A stretch of DNA of 64,000 bases, taken from the NCBI GenBank assembly GCA_009363875.1, contig CM018692.1, forward strand, positions 4,985,862 to 5,049,861, written 5' to 3'. The stretch is from Mikania micrantha. Lineage: Eukaryota; Streptophyta; Magnoliopsida; Asterales; Asteraceae. This document shows, piece after piece, positions 1 through 12,113 of this stretch. Position numbers and translations under genes: made by a program. Position 1 is the first letter of the stretch. The number at the start of each line of letters is the position of its first letter. The notes below the pieces were generated by a model. It was not told the origin of the DNA and made no database searches. It worked only from the letters and a program-made list of their open reading frames with translations.

Positions 1-1150
1 CAACAACATCACAAGAAATGTTTGAGATGCTGATGTTGAGGGTTATAAATCACCTGAAATAAAATTAACTACAATAAGGTCTCAAAGATCAAAAACAAAT
101 ATAAAAAATTTCCACATCTGATGGTTAATAATTGAATTTCAAAGATCAAAATTCTCTTTCAAAGATCAAAAATTCAAACCTACATTGGGTTCTCTGATTG
201 AGATACAATTCAAGTCTACCACAAAAGAATCAAACACAAGCCATACCAGACTACTGAATCAAAAAGAAAAAGGGGGTGGAGTTGAACCGAGAAGATGCGT
301 TCGGGAGAAGCTTCGGCCGCCGGTCGATCGGTGGGAGTTGAACGGAGGGAGGAGGCGCCGGGGGAACCACCGTAGATGGAGGATTTGATCGGGGGAAGAG
401 GAGCCGTAGGGGGAGGAGTTTTGATTGGGTTCTTCCAAAACCTAATTGTGTATGTAAGATGGGTAAAAAAACACGGGAAGAGGAGAAAAGAGGGATGTCC
501 ACATCTGCGCGAAAAAAGAGGTTTGGAAGACCATTGTTTAATGAAATATCTTTTCTAAAAAACAAATAAGTTGTAGCCTCCTACATTCTGCCCGTTGTCT
601 GTGTGACGCAGACAAAAGAGGTCAGGAATATATTTTTTTAAAAAACAAACACCTTAATAAAGGGTAATGTATATAATACAAAGATCTATAAATACTTGAA
701 TAGAGTTGTCATTCGTACGTCTAAAAATGTATCTGTGTAGAAAAATTCATGGCTTTATATATCCATTTTATGCATCAAAGTTAAGGTAAAGTGTATATGA
801 ATCAAAATAATATGTACAATGGTTCTTGTGGTTATCGTATATAATTGATTTTGTATTGAATGAGATCCTAGTTAAGGTTTTATTCGTTTAAAACCATCTA
901 CTTGGTGCGGCTTAAGTTATGTAGAAACATAATATTGGCTTGTGTGGACTAATAAACGAGTGCTACAAGTCTAAAACAAACCATCTTTGTTGATTATTAC
1001 ATTAGCAAACATAGTAAAGCTCCTTTGAATATAGAAAAAGTGTGTACTGTTGTGAAGACCAGCAAAATGGTGGATTTTGACAGACTTTCGTAGCGTCAAA
1101 TGATGGATGATGACATGTTTGTGTTAAAAAGGATCGTTGGAAGAGGTATC
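1..1150. other. Intergenic; GC-rich leader-like block at about 280-430
   Basis: No protein in this stretch is recognised. Most of it is AT-rich, but about 280-430 is GC- and CpG-rich with purine-heavy runs, unlike its surroundings. That composition is typical of a 5' UTR or first exon of a plant gene. A minus-strand reading frame crosses it (565-251) and is rich in Pro, Ser and Arg, with no recognisable motif. It may be the upstream region of a gene lying left of the window, but this is only an inference. Confidence 0.3.
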
Positions 1151-1152
1151 AT

Positions 1153-1382
1153 TTAAGGGCTGTTTGATAGACTCTTAATGGTTATTAAGAGTCTGTTTCT
1201 TAGTGGCTCATAATCTCTTAATGATTAAGAGGTAACCTGAAGTCATAATGTTTAAGAAGTTGCATTAAGACGTACTTTTTTAACCATTCATACTTTAACG
1301 TTACATCTTAACCATTCATAAGTTTTTGAATCATTAAGAGGTAACATCTTAAATTAAGAGGCTATCAAACAACTCTTTTATG
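1153..1382. mobile_element. MITE with GTTTGATAG terminal inverted repeats (hAT-like)
   Basis: The left end reads GGCTGTTTGATAGACTCTTA and the right end is its approximate inverse, with CTATCAAACAACTC near 1360-1375. The inner sequence repeats variants of CTTAATGATTAAGAGGTAAC in both orientations. Length (about 230 bp), no ORF and inverted ends fit a non-autonomous hAT-like MITE. I could not fix an 8-bp target duplication, so the outer limits are approximate. Confidence 0.6.
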
Positions 1383-2585
1383 GTTTTTAAGGAAGTATCA
1401 AAATGATTAGAATGTTCGTTCAGCAACTATACTTGAAATAAATATATTGTTGATGTGGTAGCATAGAACGAGGGAAAGAAACGATTATACCATTTTACGT
1501 TTTGTTTCTGTATATTCTATTTTCTTTATTTAATTAGACCTGTTTAGAGAGGATAGTTTAATAGTATAACAGCTTATGGTGTGAAATGTAATCCTTGTGC
1601 GTGTGGATAGTAAAACTAATTTAATAACAATATAAGTACATATTATTTTCAAATATAAAAACACATATGTGGCTGAGGCCAGAGAGGGCTCACGTTCAAC
1701 CAACAAAGGGTTGGTGTTCAAATACTAGCCAAAATAGGTTTTTATTTTGTTTTTTTAATGTTTCAATTAAATATATAATAATAATTAAATAACAGTAGTT
1801 GATGTTATATATAAGAATTAGACAAATGTTTAGTTTCTAGTTTTATTTGTCAGCCTTATGTTTGTATTTCTTACGCTAAATTTAGCGAATGCTAAAGTTT
1901 TTTTTAATATTATTTTTGTTTTACAATTTTTAGCATTGCGTACTTACGTTTGTGTTCATATTTTTTGAGAGTGCTACATGCTACGTTTTGATATTCGTGA
2001 TATTGGTACCGATGTCGTGACCAAGTACTTATATCAACAGAACGGTGTGACTCAATCTTATTTGAATTAGACTGTGTGAGACGAGTTTTAGTTCGTTTTT
2101 TATTTTTTACTATTATTAAATGTTTATGAATGAACAACACTGTTATTTAAATAATTAATACTTATTACCTTTTTCCAAAATTATTTGTTGGGCATACGTT
2201 TGTATTTCTTAATGATATCTTTTACAACTAATAACGCCCTTTTTTTAGTGTAACGGAAACATTTACGACAAAAACATTTAAGGTTTTATGTTGAAGTGAT
2301 AACCGTTGTGATATATTTTTATATCTGTATTTTATTATACAAGATCATGGCTTCGTTCTGATATTAGGAATCATAACAGAATTCTTGCTGTAACACACGG
2401 AGAAACCCACTAGTTTTATATTAAAATTTAAAAGTGTAGATGGTGCGGCGACTTTAGAATCTCAAGGCATGCTTGTAATACGTTTTGGACAAAATAAAGA
2501 TGTCTTAAAATGAACACTATCGAAGAAAAAAATGACACTTCTACCATATGATGATAATAATAATAATAATGCACTTAGTTGTTAC
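1383..2585. other. Intergenic, no gene seen
   Basis: AT-rich DNA with a short (ATA)n microsatellite near 2552-2570. No supported coding region or RNA gene; open frames here are short and have no recognisable motif. Confidence 0.4.
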
Positions 2586-3026
2586 CAGGGTCAAGCAACC
2601 CCAGCACAGGCTTAGAGCCTCCAAAATATAGGTCCTCCAATTTATAAAAAAAATTATGTACAATGAGCTTTTTTTGGCTTGTAGTTTTTTAGTTTATGCA
2701 CTCTTAGGAAATAAAGGAATACAGTAAAGGCCTACATAAAAATGTTTTAGTATTCAATTGAAAAAGATTTAAAAAAATTGATTACAAACATTTTATTAAA
2801 TAATTTGAAGTTAAAAAATTAGGAAAAAAAGAATATATATATATTTAATACATCTAAATAAATATAAACAATTTTTTTTTAATTCCATCATATATAAATT
2901 TTTTAATTTATTATCATCGGTCTCAAGCCCGAATAAAAAAAAAATGATGGTTTTAAAGATAGCCGTTAGTTTAGGGCCCCATATTTTATTTCGCTTAGGG
3001 CCTCCAAAATGATTGAGCCGGCCCTG
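2586..3026. mobile_element. Non-autonomous hAT element (CAGGG...CCCTG)
   Basis: The left end is CAGGGTCAAGCAACCC. The right end, read inward on the minus strand, is CAGGGCCGGCTCAATCATTT, the classical plant hAT terminus. The flanks carry an 8-bp target duplication with one mismatch: GTTGTTAC at 2578-2585 and ATTGTTAC at 3027-3034. The phrase GCCTCCAAAAT recurs near both ends (about 2618 and 3001). The element is 441 bp with an AT-rich interior and no ORF, so it cannot mobilise itself. Confidence 0.8.
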
Positions 3027-3802
3027 ATTGTTACCATTCGTGTTAGAAAAACCTGTTTCCTCAATATGATAATTTCACCATTTTACTTATTGTAGACACA
3101 ACAAAGAACAATAATTTTCTTTCTTAGATATGATAATGGTTTTTAAGTAAACTATAATAACGATAATAATACCAATAACAATAGCAGTAGTAATAACGAT
3201 AAGAATAACAAAAATAATAAGGATAAGAATAAGAATAACAGAGAAAAATAAACACCTTAGGTTTAAAGTTACTATCACCTTAGCTGGCTATCTTCAGGAA
3301 AATGAGTCATGATTTCTATACATTTTAAAAAAAGATTACGTGAAAATGTTGATACACTAATTTAATCGGGGTCTATTTAAATAAGCATATTGAAAGCTAA
3401 ACATAACCAATCATTTGTTAATCAAACGCGTCAAAACAAGACCAAGTAAACATGTTGTAACCGGTCAAAAGTAGTTGCAAAGTAGGATAAACACGTCAAA
3501 TTGAACCAAAATAATTTACCTGTAAAATTATTTTTTTTTTAATTCTAAAATTAAAGTCATTGACTCATTTGTTCACAACTCAAAACAATCCAAACACAAG
3601 AAGTTTAAAAAACCAGTACAAAAGTGATAACCGATAAGCATTAACACACCCTTAAAAAAAACCTTATTCTCATACAAGAGACAATGTTTAAGAGACACAT
3701 AAATTAAAATTACACAATCAGCCATATCTACAACAAACATGACTATTCTTTAAGGCTGAAAACATCAATTTTTTGATCTTTGGTCACTCATAAGTCCTAA
3801 CC
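3027..3802. other. Intergenic 3' flank of threonine deaminase
   Basis: It holds an imperfect (ATA/ATAACG)n tract at 3140-3240. The remainder is AT-rich with no gene seen. The 3' UTR and polyadenylation region of the threonine deaminase gene must lie in about 3700-3802. Confidence 0.4.
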
Positions 3803-6800
3803 TTAACGCATTAGAAGCCGGAAGGCTTCATTATCAGTCTCGAGTTCATATTCGTATCCAAGTTTGTTTGCATGATGCCTAAACTCGTCTAACTCATTCG
3901 GTAAAACTTGAATACCAACTAAAACGTTTGCCCCTGTTTCTCCCTAAGATAGATGAAAACCAAGATTTAGAATCACCAAATTTAATATATGAATGTTTAG
4001 TTTGTTGTAAATTCGAACCTGTGCACGATAATGAAACAAGCTAATATTCCAACGTGGACTAAACGCGTGCAAGAATTTCATCAAAGCCCCCGGCCTCTCA
4101 GGAAAAACAAACCGACAAAGAAGCTCATTTTCAACATTAGTTCGGCCTCCCATCTGAATCAAAATTCATACTCGTTTAGGTTAGTTTTGCATGCATTATT
4201 GTTTTTATTCTAAGAATGAGTTGATATTGTTTTATGTAATTGGATGTAAAGGGATTTTTAAAGAAATCTAAGGTACGGAGTGCACGCTTATTTATGATTT
4301 CTGAGCACCGGATTAAGAGGGGATCAAGGGACTGCGGCCCCTTGCAGGGTCCTAGGGGCAGCGCCCCTGTGGCAGACCTCGGTTTTGACCCGCCTAACAA
4401 AAGTTACCCGCGTAAATTAACTGCAAGCAACTGTCATCTTCTTGGTAAAAACATAGAACTTGAGACAGACAAAGAACATTCGAATTTTCCATATTACACA
4501 CGAATTCTCTTATAGATTATACCGATCAAATTTCTTGAACTCCGAAGAGTAGAAATATTGATTTATGAAAGTGAGTCCTTATCCGATCAAATAAAATCCT
4601 GGTTATAAATTCTGAAATTTTCCAACATATATTATAATAACAAAGATACTTTCTTATTTTTCTAATCTTGAAAAAGTCCTTCAACCTAATTTCGGTTTAT
4701 ATTAAAGAAAAATTCACTAAACTAATTTTTGTATATTCAAATCCATAAACCTGTCTAAAATGCACGTATTTTCAAAATAAATAAATAAATGAATGACCTG
4801 CTAACTCCTAAATTGATAAAAAAATAATAATAAGATGGTATTATTTTTTTTTTCATTTTTTTTTCAAAAATGTTGAATATCTGTTTATCAAATTTGACCA
4901 ACTTTAACAGTTCACAAGTCATTTATTTTAAAAAAAAAAAAGTTCAAAAGCACATGAATTTTAGACAAGTTTAAGGACTTCAATATGCAAAAAAAAAAAA
5001 AAATAGTGATCTTTTCTGGTATTTTTTACATGTTAAAAGGCTTTAATATATCGCAATTAGATTGGGGGACTTTCTAGTAAAAAAATAGAAGTATATTAGT
5101 TTTATATGGTATTAAGCCTCCACAAATTTTAATGCGATTTTTATTTATTTATTTATTTTATTTTTCTGCGTTTCTACAAAAAAAAAATGCATCATAGAAA
5201 GAATAAAAATATAGAGAAGAATGTTACCAAATGGCGTAAATGATCTTTAACCATATCGTTTTTTGTAAATTCAATAGTTTTTAGGTTATATGACTCCATT
5301 CTATCCACCATTGCTTGAAGTTCAAACTTTGTATGAAGACCAACACTATAACAATCAGAAAACAAATATCAGTTTAAAATTAAAGCCCACAAAATAAAAT
5401 TATAACTTTCTTAAAGTAAATTAAATATTCATGCCTGTACAAAACTAGAGCTTGTTTATTTTCTTCATATCTATACTTGAACTCTGTAATATTCAACTTC
5501 CCAATCTGTCAACACAAATTATCGGTACTCATAATATTATGGCAATAAGAATAAAATTGAAAATTTTAAAACAACCCCTCAAAACTTGGTATTATATCTA
5601 ATTAAACCGACAAAAAAATTGTAATATCAGATACAACCATTTTCATTTTCAATTCATGACATATAACCCTACCTCTAAACTTGAATCTGTATATGAGAGT
5701 ATGGAGTGTAGGGAGAAAAGCCGAAAAGGGACGAGCAAATTGGTTATAAGGGTGACAAGATACCAAAATTATTGTTTGGACAGCTGGACATCCTATCCAT
5801 AATAACGACACCGATTCCACTCATTCAATACATAACCAATTTTAAGTAGAAAACTCAAGAACCGCATAAGCAACTGCATGTGATGCATGGAAGATAACCA
5901 CTAAACCACATGTGTCGGAGAGAGAAAGAAAGACGGTTAAATTGCCTATATTACTATATAACATGTTTAACCAATAGGTATAAGCTGTACGCGGTACTAA
6001 TAATTCTCTAATTAAAATTGGTTCCGTAATGAGCAGCCCTCAATGGTTATGTAGCAAATTGTATATAATGAAATGAGTAAATATGGGATTTTATTATTTT
6101 TTTAATGCATGTATATAATATTAATTAGTTTGTTTAGGTAAATACGATATTATGCAGAGTCGAAATTTATAAAAACATTTAATCGTTTCAAAAAAAGAAA
6201 ATAACTGACCAATTCAGCAAACTGTTTGAAACTGCCAGGTTCCTCAGGCATGAAAGTTGCAAGAACAGCCTCTCGTTGTCTACCGACATTTGCAAGCTCT
6301 GTTACTAATCTTAATCTATCAAAATTCATGTTGGCCCCACTTGTTATTGCTACAACATTTATATCTTTAAGATTATAAAATTTGCAATACGCTTCTGCAC
6401 CAGCAAGAGAAAGGGCACCTGCTGGTTCTAGGATGCTCCTTTTCTCCTCAAACATATCCTACAACATAAACATTTTGAATATTTTAAAAAAAAAAAATTA
6501 AGAAAAACCAATTAATGCAATCATAAAAACGAATTTATCCACTAAACTTTGAAATTGTTTTATATAATACAAACAGTGTTGTGATTCAATGTGTACAAAT
6601 GCTCCCAGTACCACTTCTTTTTGTTATCCCTTCTTTTTTTGTTATTAAAAATTAGCATGTAAAAAGCTCAATTAAACAAAACACAAAAGTAAGAACTGAA
6701 GAAATAACTTAAGAATATAGAAGGATTCTATAATTATTGTTTAAAACTCATAATTCAGATGATTAAATAATTAATCACAGAATTTGTCCTTTGGATCATC

Positions 6801-9800
6801 TATAGTTCGTACAGAGTAAAAGACCAAAGAAGCGACACAAAGTTCACAGTCAGCAGGTCATCTCCAAACAAATTTAGTGGTCTAATGTTCCAATACATAT
6901 GCATACACATGGGGTTTTGTAATTGCTTGTTTACATATTTTGTTTTTGAACACAGATAAGCACATATGAGTGTTTAGTGCTTGTCTGTTTATGGTTAGGG
7001 TGATATGATTTGTTTTCAACAAGTAGTTACGATTGCTTGTTTCAAATCAGTTATTATTGGCATGTTTAAAATTACAAGCTACCCTTAGGGTGAAATGAGT
7101 TGTTTGAATACCTAGTGCTAATAAGCCTGAGTTATTCAGATAAGCAATCACAAACATCCCCAGTGATGAACACTTAAAGATTCTATGAGTTATCCAAACA
7201 GCAAGGAAATGGACTCACTTTTATGGATGCACAGATGGCATCACGACTGACAAGAACCACTCCATCAATCAGTTCCCTGCATAAACGGAAAGTTTCTGAA
7301 CCAACCTCCTTAACAGCAACACCATCTGCAAAGCCTCCCACTTGATCAAGCATCACTCTTTGACCATGATGTAATGATAAAGCCATGGCATTTGCATCAG
7401 CTGGCTCTACGCCAATAATCCGTACCTGTATAATAAATTTGAGCAAGTCCAAATCTACAAAACAATAAAATCTACATAGTTGAATAAAAAATGATGCCCC
7501 ATGGAAATAAAAGTGATACACCATTTGGTAAATAAGATGATGATAGTTTCTGCACAGAATCAATTATTATAACTATGTCAAAATCTTTCAAAACTAAATT
7601 GAAGGTCAAGAAGAAAAAAATTTGCATGGCAGTTAATTTACATTTTTTTCACAATGGATGGTATTAAGTTTGACATGTTGCATCTTTTTGGTCAAAGAAA
7701 GTAATTTATTGATTGATCTCAACTAAGGATACAAGATCCATATACACTTTGAAAATGCAATGTCACCATCTCTAGCAACACAACCCTACAGCCATTATAG
7801 GCTTGACAATCATCAAGTAAACACTTGATGACAGACATCAAAAAAAGACCTACAGCTCTAAGCTACAAGTTGAACAGCTGTTGATTTGAAAATTTATCCT
7901 GAAAGGAGCCAGGAGACTTGGTGATACAGAGTTGATCATGATTGGAGCGACTCATAAGAATTAGTTAGCTAGAAAATAGTCCAACTTAAAACATTGACAG
8001 ATGGAGATTGAAGAATGACACTATAATTTCTATCTTAAACATGTTACTTATCATGGCATACAGGACTACATAAAATTAAAATTTATCAGATATTCTGCAG
8101 TAAACTTTAACTTATTTCAAGAATCGAAGCTTTCATCTATAATCATAGATGAATGCATGTGTAAAAAATGAAAATCAACAAAATTTACGACAGAGGGAAA
8201 TATATTCACGTGCATATACATGTGTGTGTGTATTATACAAATTTAAATAAAACAGAGTAGAAGTAAATAACACTTACTTCTGGTGATACCCTCTTCACAT
8301 AGGCAGCAATACCAGCTATCAAACCACCACCACCGACAGGCACAAATATGGCATGAATTGGACCTTGCATTTGCCGCACAATCTCCATCCCAACAGTCCC
8401 CTGGCCCATAATAATATCTGGATGATCAAAAGGAGGAATGAAAGTTCGGTTCTCACTCTCACCTCTTTTCTTAGCATATGCTTGTGCTTCATCATATGAA
8501 TCACCTTCAAGGACAACTGTTGCACCCAACCTCTTAACTGACTCCCACTAAATACATCATTCAACAATGATATAATCATGAGGTTAGGTATGCTATCTTA
8601 AGGTCGTATAAAGTTATATGCATCCATGTTTCATCAAGCAAACCTTGATCTGGGGTGTGGTAATGGGCATGACAATCACAGCATCACAGCCCAGTGTCTT
8701 GGCTGCTAATGCAACCCCTTGAGCATGATTTCCAGCAGATGAGCATATGACACCTTGTGCCAGCTTTTCTTTTGGTAGTTTTGCCATCATATTATATGCT
8801 CCACGAAGCTTGAATGAGAAGACCTGCAAACTCAAGTTTCTCATCTTAGTGCTATGATGATATCAGATTATCAGTTAAAAATTAAGGTGTCAGTGCTAGA
8901 TACTTTATAGGTGTTTTGTGATCCTTTTTTATGTCATCCTCTATCTTCTCTTCCACTAAAATTGTGTCTAGTGGGCGTGAGCACCCGGGTGACAGGGCTG
9001 TCACGCCCAACACACCATTACACAAGGGGCGTGACGCCGTGACTAGTGGGTGATGGGTAAGAGGTGACCATGATCACGGGCGTGAGAGGAAAAAAAAGGG
9101 GTCATGAGTGGGTTATGTGTATGTGAAGAGGTGTGATGATAATAATTGTTTACGTGACGCCTATGTGGAGTGATAAGAAAATGATGACTACACATAGTCT
9201 AATAGTTATGTTCTTTTGTATTTTACGCTAAAAAAAGTTTGTGAGTTAGGGTCTGTTTGAGACTTGGGAGCGGCCTCTATAGTCTATATCTCCAAAAAAT
9301 GGAGGGGTGGTTTGCCCTCATCTCATCTTTTCTTAGACCCTACTCTACCGGTGAGAGATTACTGGCTGCGTTTGGCATTGTTTTTTATAGTCAATAACTA
9401 AAAAAAGATGGTGATCGCCACCATTAGGCGCCTTTTACCGAACGGTCTCACGCCTAACATGAGGGAGGTAAATCGAGTGACACATGAAAAATTGGGTGAT
9501 TATAGTCAATAACTAAGGTGTTGAAGCTAGGTAATTTCACGATCCATTTGCATGTCCTCCTCTTTATTTTCTCTTCTACTACCAGCATACGCTTTTATGT
9601 ATTTTATACTGGAAAAAAAAAATTTGTTAAGTCAAGGCTCATTGGAAGTGCCTACTCTAAGAATGAAATATTATTATGTTTTAGTTAAGAACTAAGGTGC
9701 ACTATGCTTTGCATAAAAAATGATAAATCAGTATACGTTTTTTGTTCAACAGTGTACATGTCTGCATAAAAAGCTGCAAATTTCAATCCCATACTTTACT

Positions 9801-10258
9801 AATTGGAAGCAAAATGAGTTTAGATATGTGCTTACCGGCTGAAGATCTTCTCGTTTAAGCCAGACATTCACACCCAGCCGCTCAGAAAGCTTTGGCGCGA
9901 GCGACAACGGCGATTCAATCGCTACATCGTAAACTCTATTCGATGACAATATATTCGTCAAATACTCCATTTCACTCAACGCACCATTACTTTCATCCAC
10001 CTTACGGTCCGGTACCGCTCCCAACTTTCCCGATTCGTACTGATATGACGCCGGAGAAACTCTAAGCCGTTGTTCTCGAGCCTGCAACACATCAGTCGTC
10101 GTTCTGTCCCCCGTAGTATGTACTAAATCGACCTCCGCCTTCGATTTGGAAACGGTGGCGAAGACAAAAGCTCTACGGCTCCTCCTTGCGTACACATTAT
10201 GTGATTTAACGCCATTGTTAGGGATGTTGATGTACGGAGTGAAACACAGGGCCTCCAT
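3803..10258 (-). CDS. OMR1: Threonine deaminase (dehydratase), biosynthetic, chloroplastic
   Basis: PLP enzyme that converts L-threonine to 2-oxobutanoate plus ammonia, the committed step of isoleucine synthesis in plastids. Exons: 10258-9836, 8823-8644, 8547-8278, 7425-7219, 6458-6210, 5505-5435, 5345-5228, 4153-4019, 3943-3803. Joined length is 597 aa, normal for plant biosynthetic TD. The first ~90 residues, Ser/Arg-rich and non-conserved, look like a transit peptide. The PLP lysine lies in FSFKLRGA at the start of exon 2. SSAGNHAQG (exon 2) and the glycine-rich loop GGGGLIAG (exon 3) are intact. Exons 5-9 encode the two ACT-like regulatory repeats, including EEPGSFKQF and ERPGALMKF, the allosteric isoleucine/valine region. 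All junctions are GT-AG except intron 6, which starts with GC. Intron 1 (about 1 kb) holds a GC-rich MITE-like insertion and intron 7 an unclassified GC-rich block. Intact and probably functional. Confidence 0.95.
4240..4400. repeat. GC-rich insertion in an intron of the threonine deaminase gene
   Basis: In the intron between exons 7 and 8 there is a GC-rich block with the palindromic stretch GGGGCAGCGCCCC near 4355, unlike the AT-rich intron around it. It resembles a fragment of a dispersed transposon. I could not define its ends or family. Confidence 0.35.
8950..9240. mobile_element. GC-rich MITE-like insertion in intron 1 of threonine deaminase
   Basis: The block is rich in GGGCGTGA and GTCACGCC motifs in both orientations. 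Its right side ends with CTACACATAGTCTAATA, which resembles the inverted terminal repeat TTAGGCTATGTGTTATGC of the complete MITE at 25639-25926. The left end is not clear. It is probably a diverged relative of that MITE, carried inside the intron without disturbing the splice sites. Confidence 0.45.
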
Positions 10259-10629
10259 TTGAGCTTTGTGTATGTATTACCGGTGATGGATTCGTGTGCC
10301 GTTGCCGGCGACGGTGCCGGTGACGAGGATGCTGGAGGCGGGATTGTTATAAGCTTGTGGTCTGGTGTTTTACCGAACAGGTCAAAAGAAATCGAGGGTT
10401 CGCTGAGTTTAATTAGAGGTACATGCAGGTGATGTAAATATGCAATGAAAGGGCTAGCCGCCAGGCGCCAGGGTATTTATTTGATAGTTCCTTGGGCTTT
10501 ATTTAAAGGAATTCAAAGTCGCAGGCTCGTTATTAGGTTTCCAAGAAGTCAAGCCACCCCCCACTAGCCCACTAGGGGAAGTAGAGACCAGAGATGGCAA
10601 AAAAATCCGGTTCCGAACGACCGAACCTA
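10259..10629. promoter_or_regulatory. Probable promoter/5' UTR region of threonine deaminase
   Basis: These bases lie immediately upstream of the ATG at 10258. The first ~120 bp are GC-rich (GCCGGCGACGG-type), as expected of a leader. On the minus strand an A/T box, CTTTAAATAAAG, is present near 10490-10505, a possible TATA-like element about 235 bp upstream of the ATG. From 10590 the sequence becomes repetitive. Confidence 0.35.
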
Positions 10630-10885
10630 ACTTTTTTTATCCTCGTTACTCTTATGTGTCATGTATGTTGTCTTAACTGGGCCCACTGGACAAAGGTAAG
10701 ACATACGGCCATCAGATGCGCAAAAAACCCGTGGAATAGGTAAACTCTCGCCCCTATTGGGATCAAACCCATGATAAACCCAAAGTTGATCATTCAACTG
10801 GTGTCCTTTAAACTTGCCCTCATGTGGATTCGAACCCCTGACCTCCACTATAGAAGGTGAGAACTCTAACCACTAGGCTGAGTTT
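10630..10885 (-). mobile_element. tRNA-derived SINE
   Basis: Read on the minus strand, the element begins with a tRNA-like A box (TAGTGGTTAGAG, within 10879-10861) and has a perfect B box, GGTTCGAATCC (10837-10826), about 40 bp downstream. This is the internal Pol III promoter spacing. The body continues to about 10630. It does not fold as a functional tRNA. A tRNA-derived SINE is the best reading. Confidence 0.65.
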
Positions 10886-11166
10886 TCAGGACGAAATCAG
10901 AACTTATTACCCAAAACGAAACACATCATACCAAATTTGGTGGTATAAGTAGTTTCCGTTTATGAGAGAAAATGGAACTGGAATTACTGGAATATGTTTC
11001 GCCTTTACACGGCTAAAACTCGAGCCAAAACGGAACTGGTTTTTAACTTTGTTTACCTGAAATTGATTGAAACCGGAACGTTCTGGAACCGGTTTCAAAA
11101 AAATAAATTTAAACTCTAACTCTAAAAAGAGGGGGGGGGGGGGGTGTTGATTAAACCCGCGTGCTT

Positions 11167-11919
11167 AAGATTCGATGAAGAACTAAAAAAAATAAAAAAA
11201 ATATTATTATGAAATATTGAAAACTAAATGAGTTAAATTTGAAACATTAGATAGACTTAAAAAATGAAACGAAAAAAAAGTATGTTGAGCATAGGTTTCA
11301 TTGAATAAAGCTCGATGATCATATATGTATATGTATAGTTGCCCAAGATCAAAATTTCTTTGATTTCTTTCGAATAAGATCTAAGCGATTTATGGATTTT
11401 TTGAACATACCGAACCAGACGTACTAAAAAGATAAACTTGTCACACGTATAAACCCAACCTAAAACCACATAATTTTCATCCTGGACTGATCAACATATG
11501 GTTAACATGTATCATCAATATAAACTCTAAAAAAAATAAAAAATATGTTGAGCATAAGATTCGATGAAGAACTAAAAAAAATAAAAAAAATATTATTATG
11601 AAATATTGAAAACTAAATGAGTTAAATTTGAAACATTAGATAGACTTAAAAAATGAAACGAAAAAAAAGTATGTTGAGCATAGGTTTCATTGAATAAAGC
11701 TCGATGATCATATATGTATATGTATAGTTGCCCAAGATCAAAATTTCTTTGATTTCTTTCGAATAAGATCTAAGCGATTTATGGATTTTTTGAACATACC
11801 GAACCAGACGTACTAAAAAGATAAACTTGTCACACGTATAAACCCAACCTAAAACCACATAATTTTCATCCTGGACTGATCAACATATGGTTAACATGTA
11901 TCATCAATATAAACTCTAA
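11167..11919. repeat. Recent direct tandem duplication, 389-bp period
   Basis: The segment 11167-11530 recurs at 11556-11919 with no difference I can see by eye. The offset is exactly 389 bp, and a 25-bp AT-rich spacer that resembles the start of the unit lies between the copies. The same short minus-strand ORF appears twice (11469-11257 and 11858-11646); it has no recognisable domain and is probably not a gene. Identity suggests a very recent duplication or an assembly artefact. Confidence 0.9.
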
Positions 11920-12113
11920 CTGTATTTAGTTATTTTACAAAGAATAGTTACAAAAACCATCACTCTAAGTGACAAACAATCAATAATTATAAACATGTTA
12001 ACGACTTGAATGGACTCCAAAATCAGAAACCACATGAACCAAAAGATCTAAAACCACAATCTAAACAACCGCCATCAAAAAACGGGTCAATACAACCACT
12101 TTGGTTCACTTTT

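Noticed and set aside
251..565. 104-codon minus-strand frame in GC-rich DNA
   Set aside because: No domain, biased composition and no splice or promoter support; more likely a leader-like region than a protein.
1910..2140. 76-codon minus-strand frame
   Set aside because: Lys/His-rich low-complexity translation in AT-rich DNA without support.
10826..10879. A tRNA gene on the minus strand
   Set aside because: Good A and B boxes but no acceptor-stem pairing; SINE head is the better reading.
11257..11858. Two identical 70-codon frames as a duplicated gene
   Set aside because: They are part of the 389-bp non-coding duplication; AT-rich codons with no motif.
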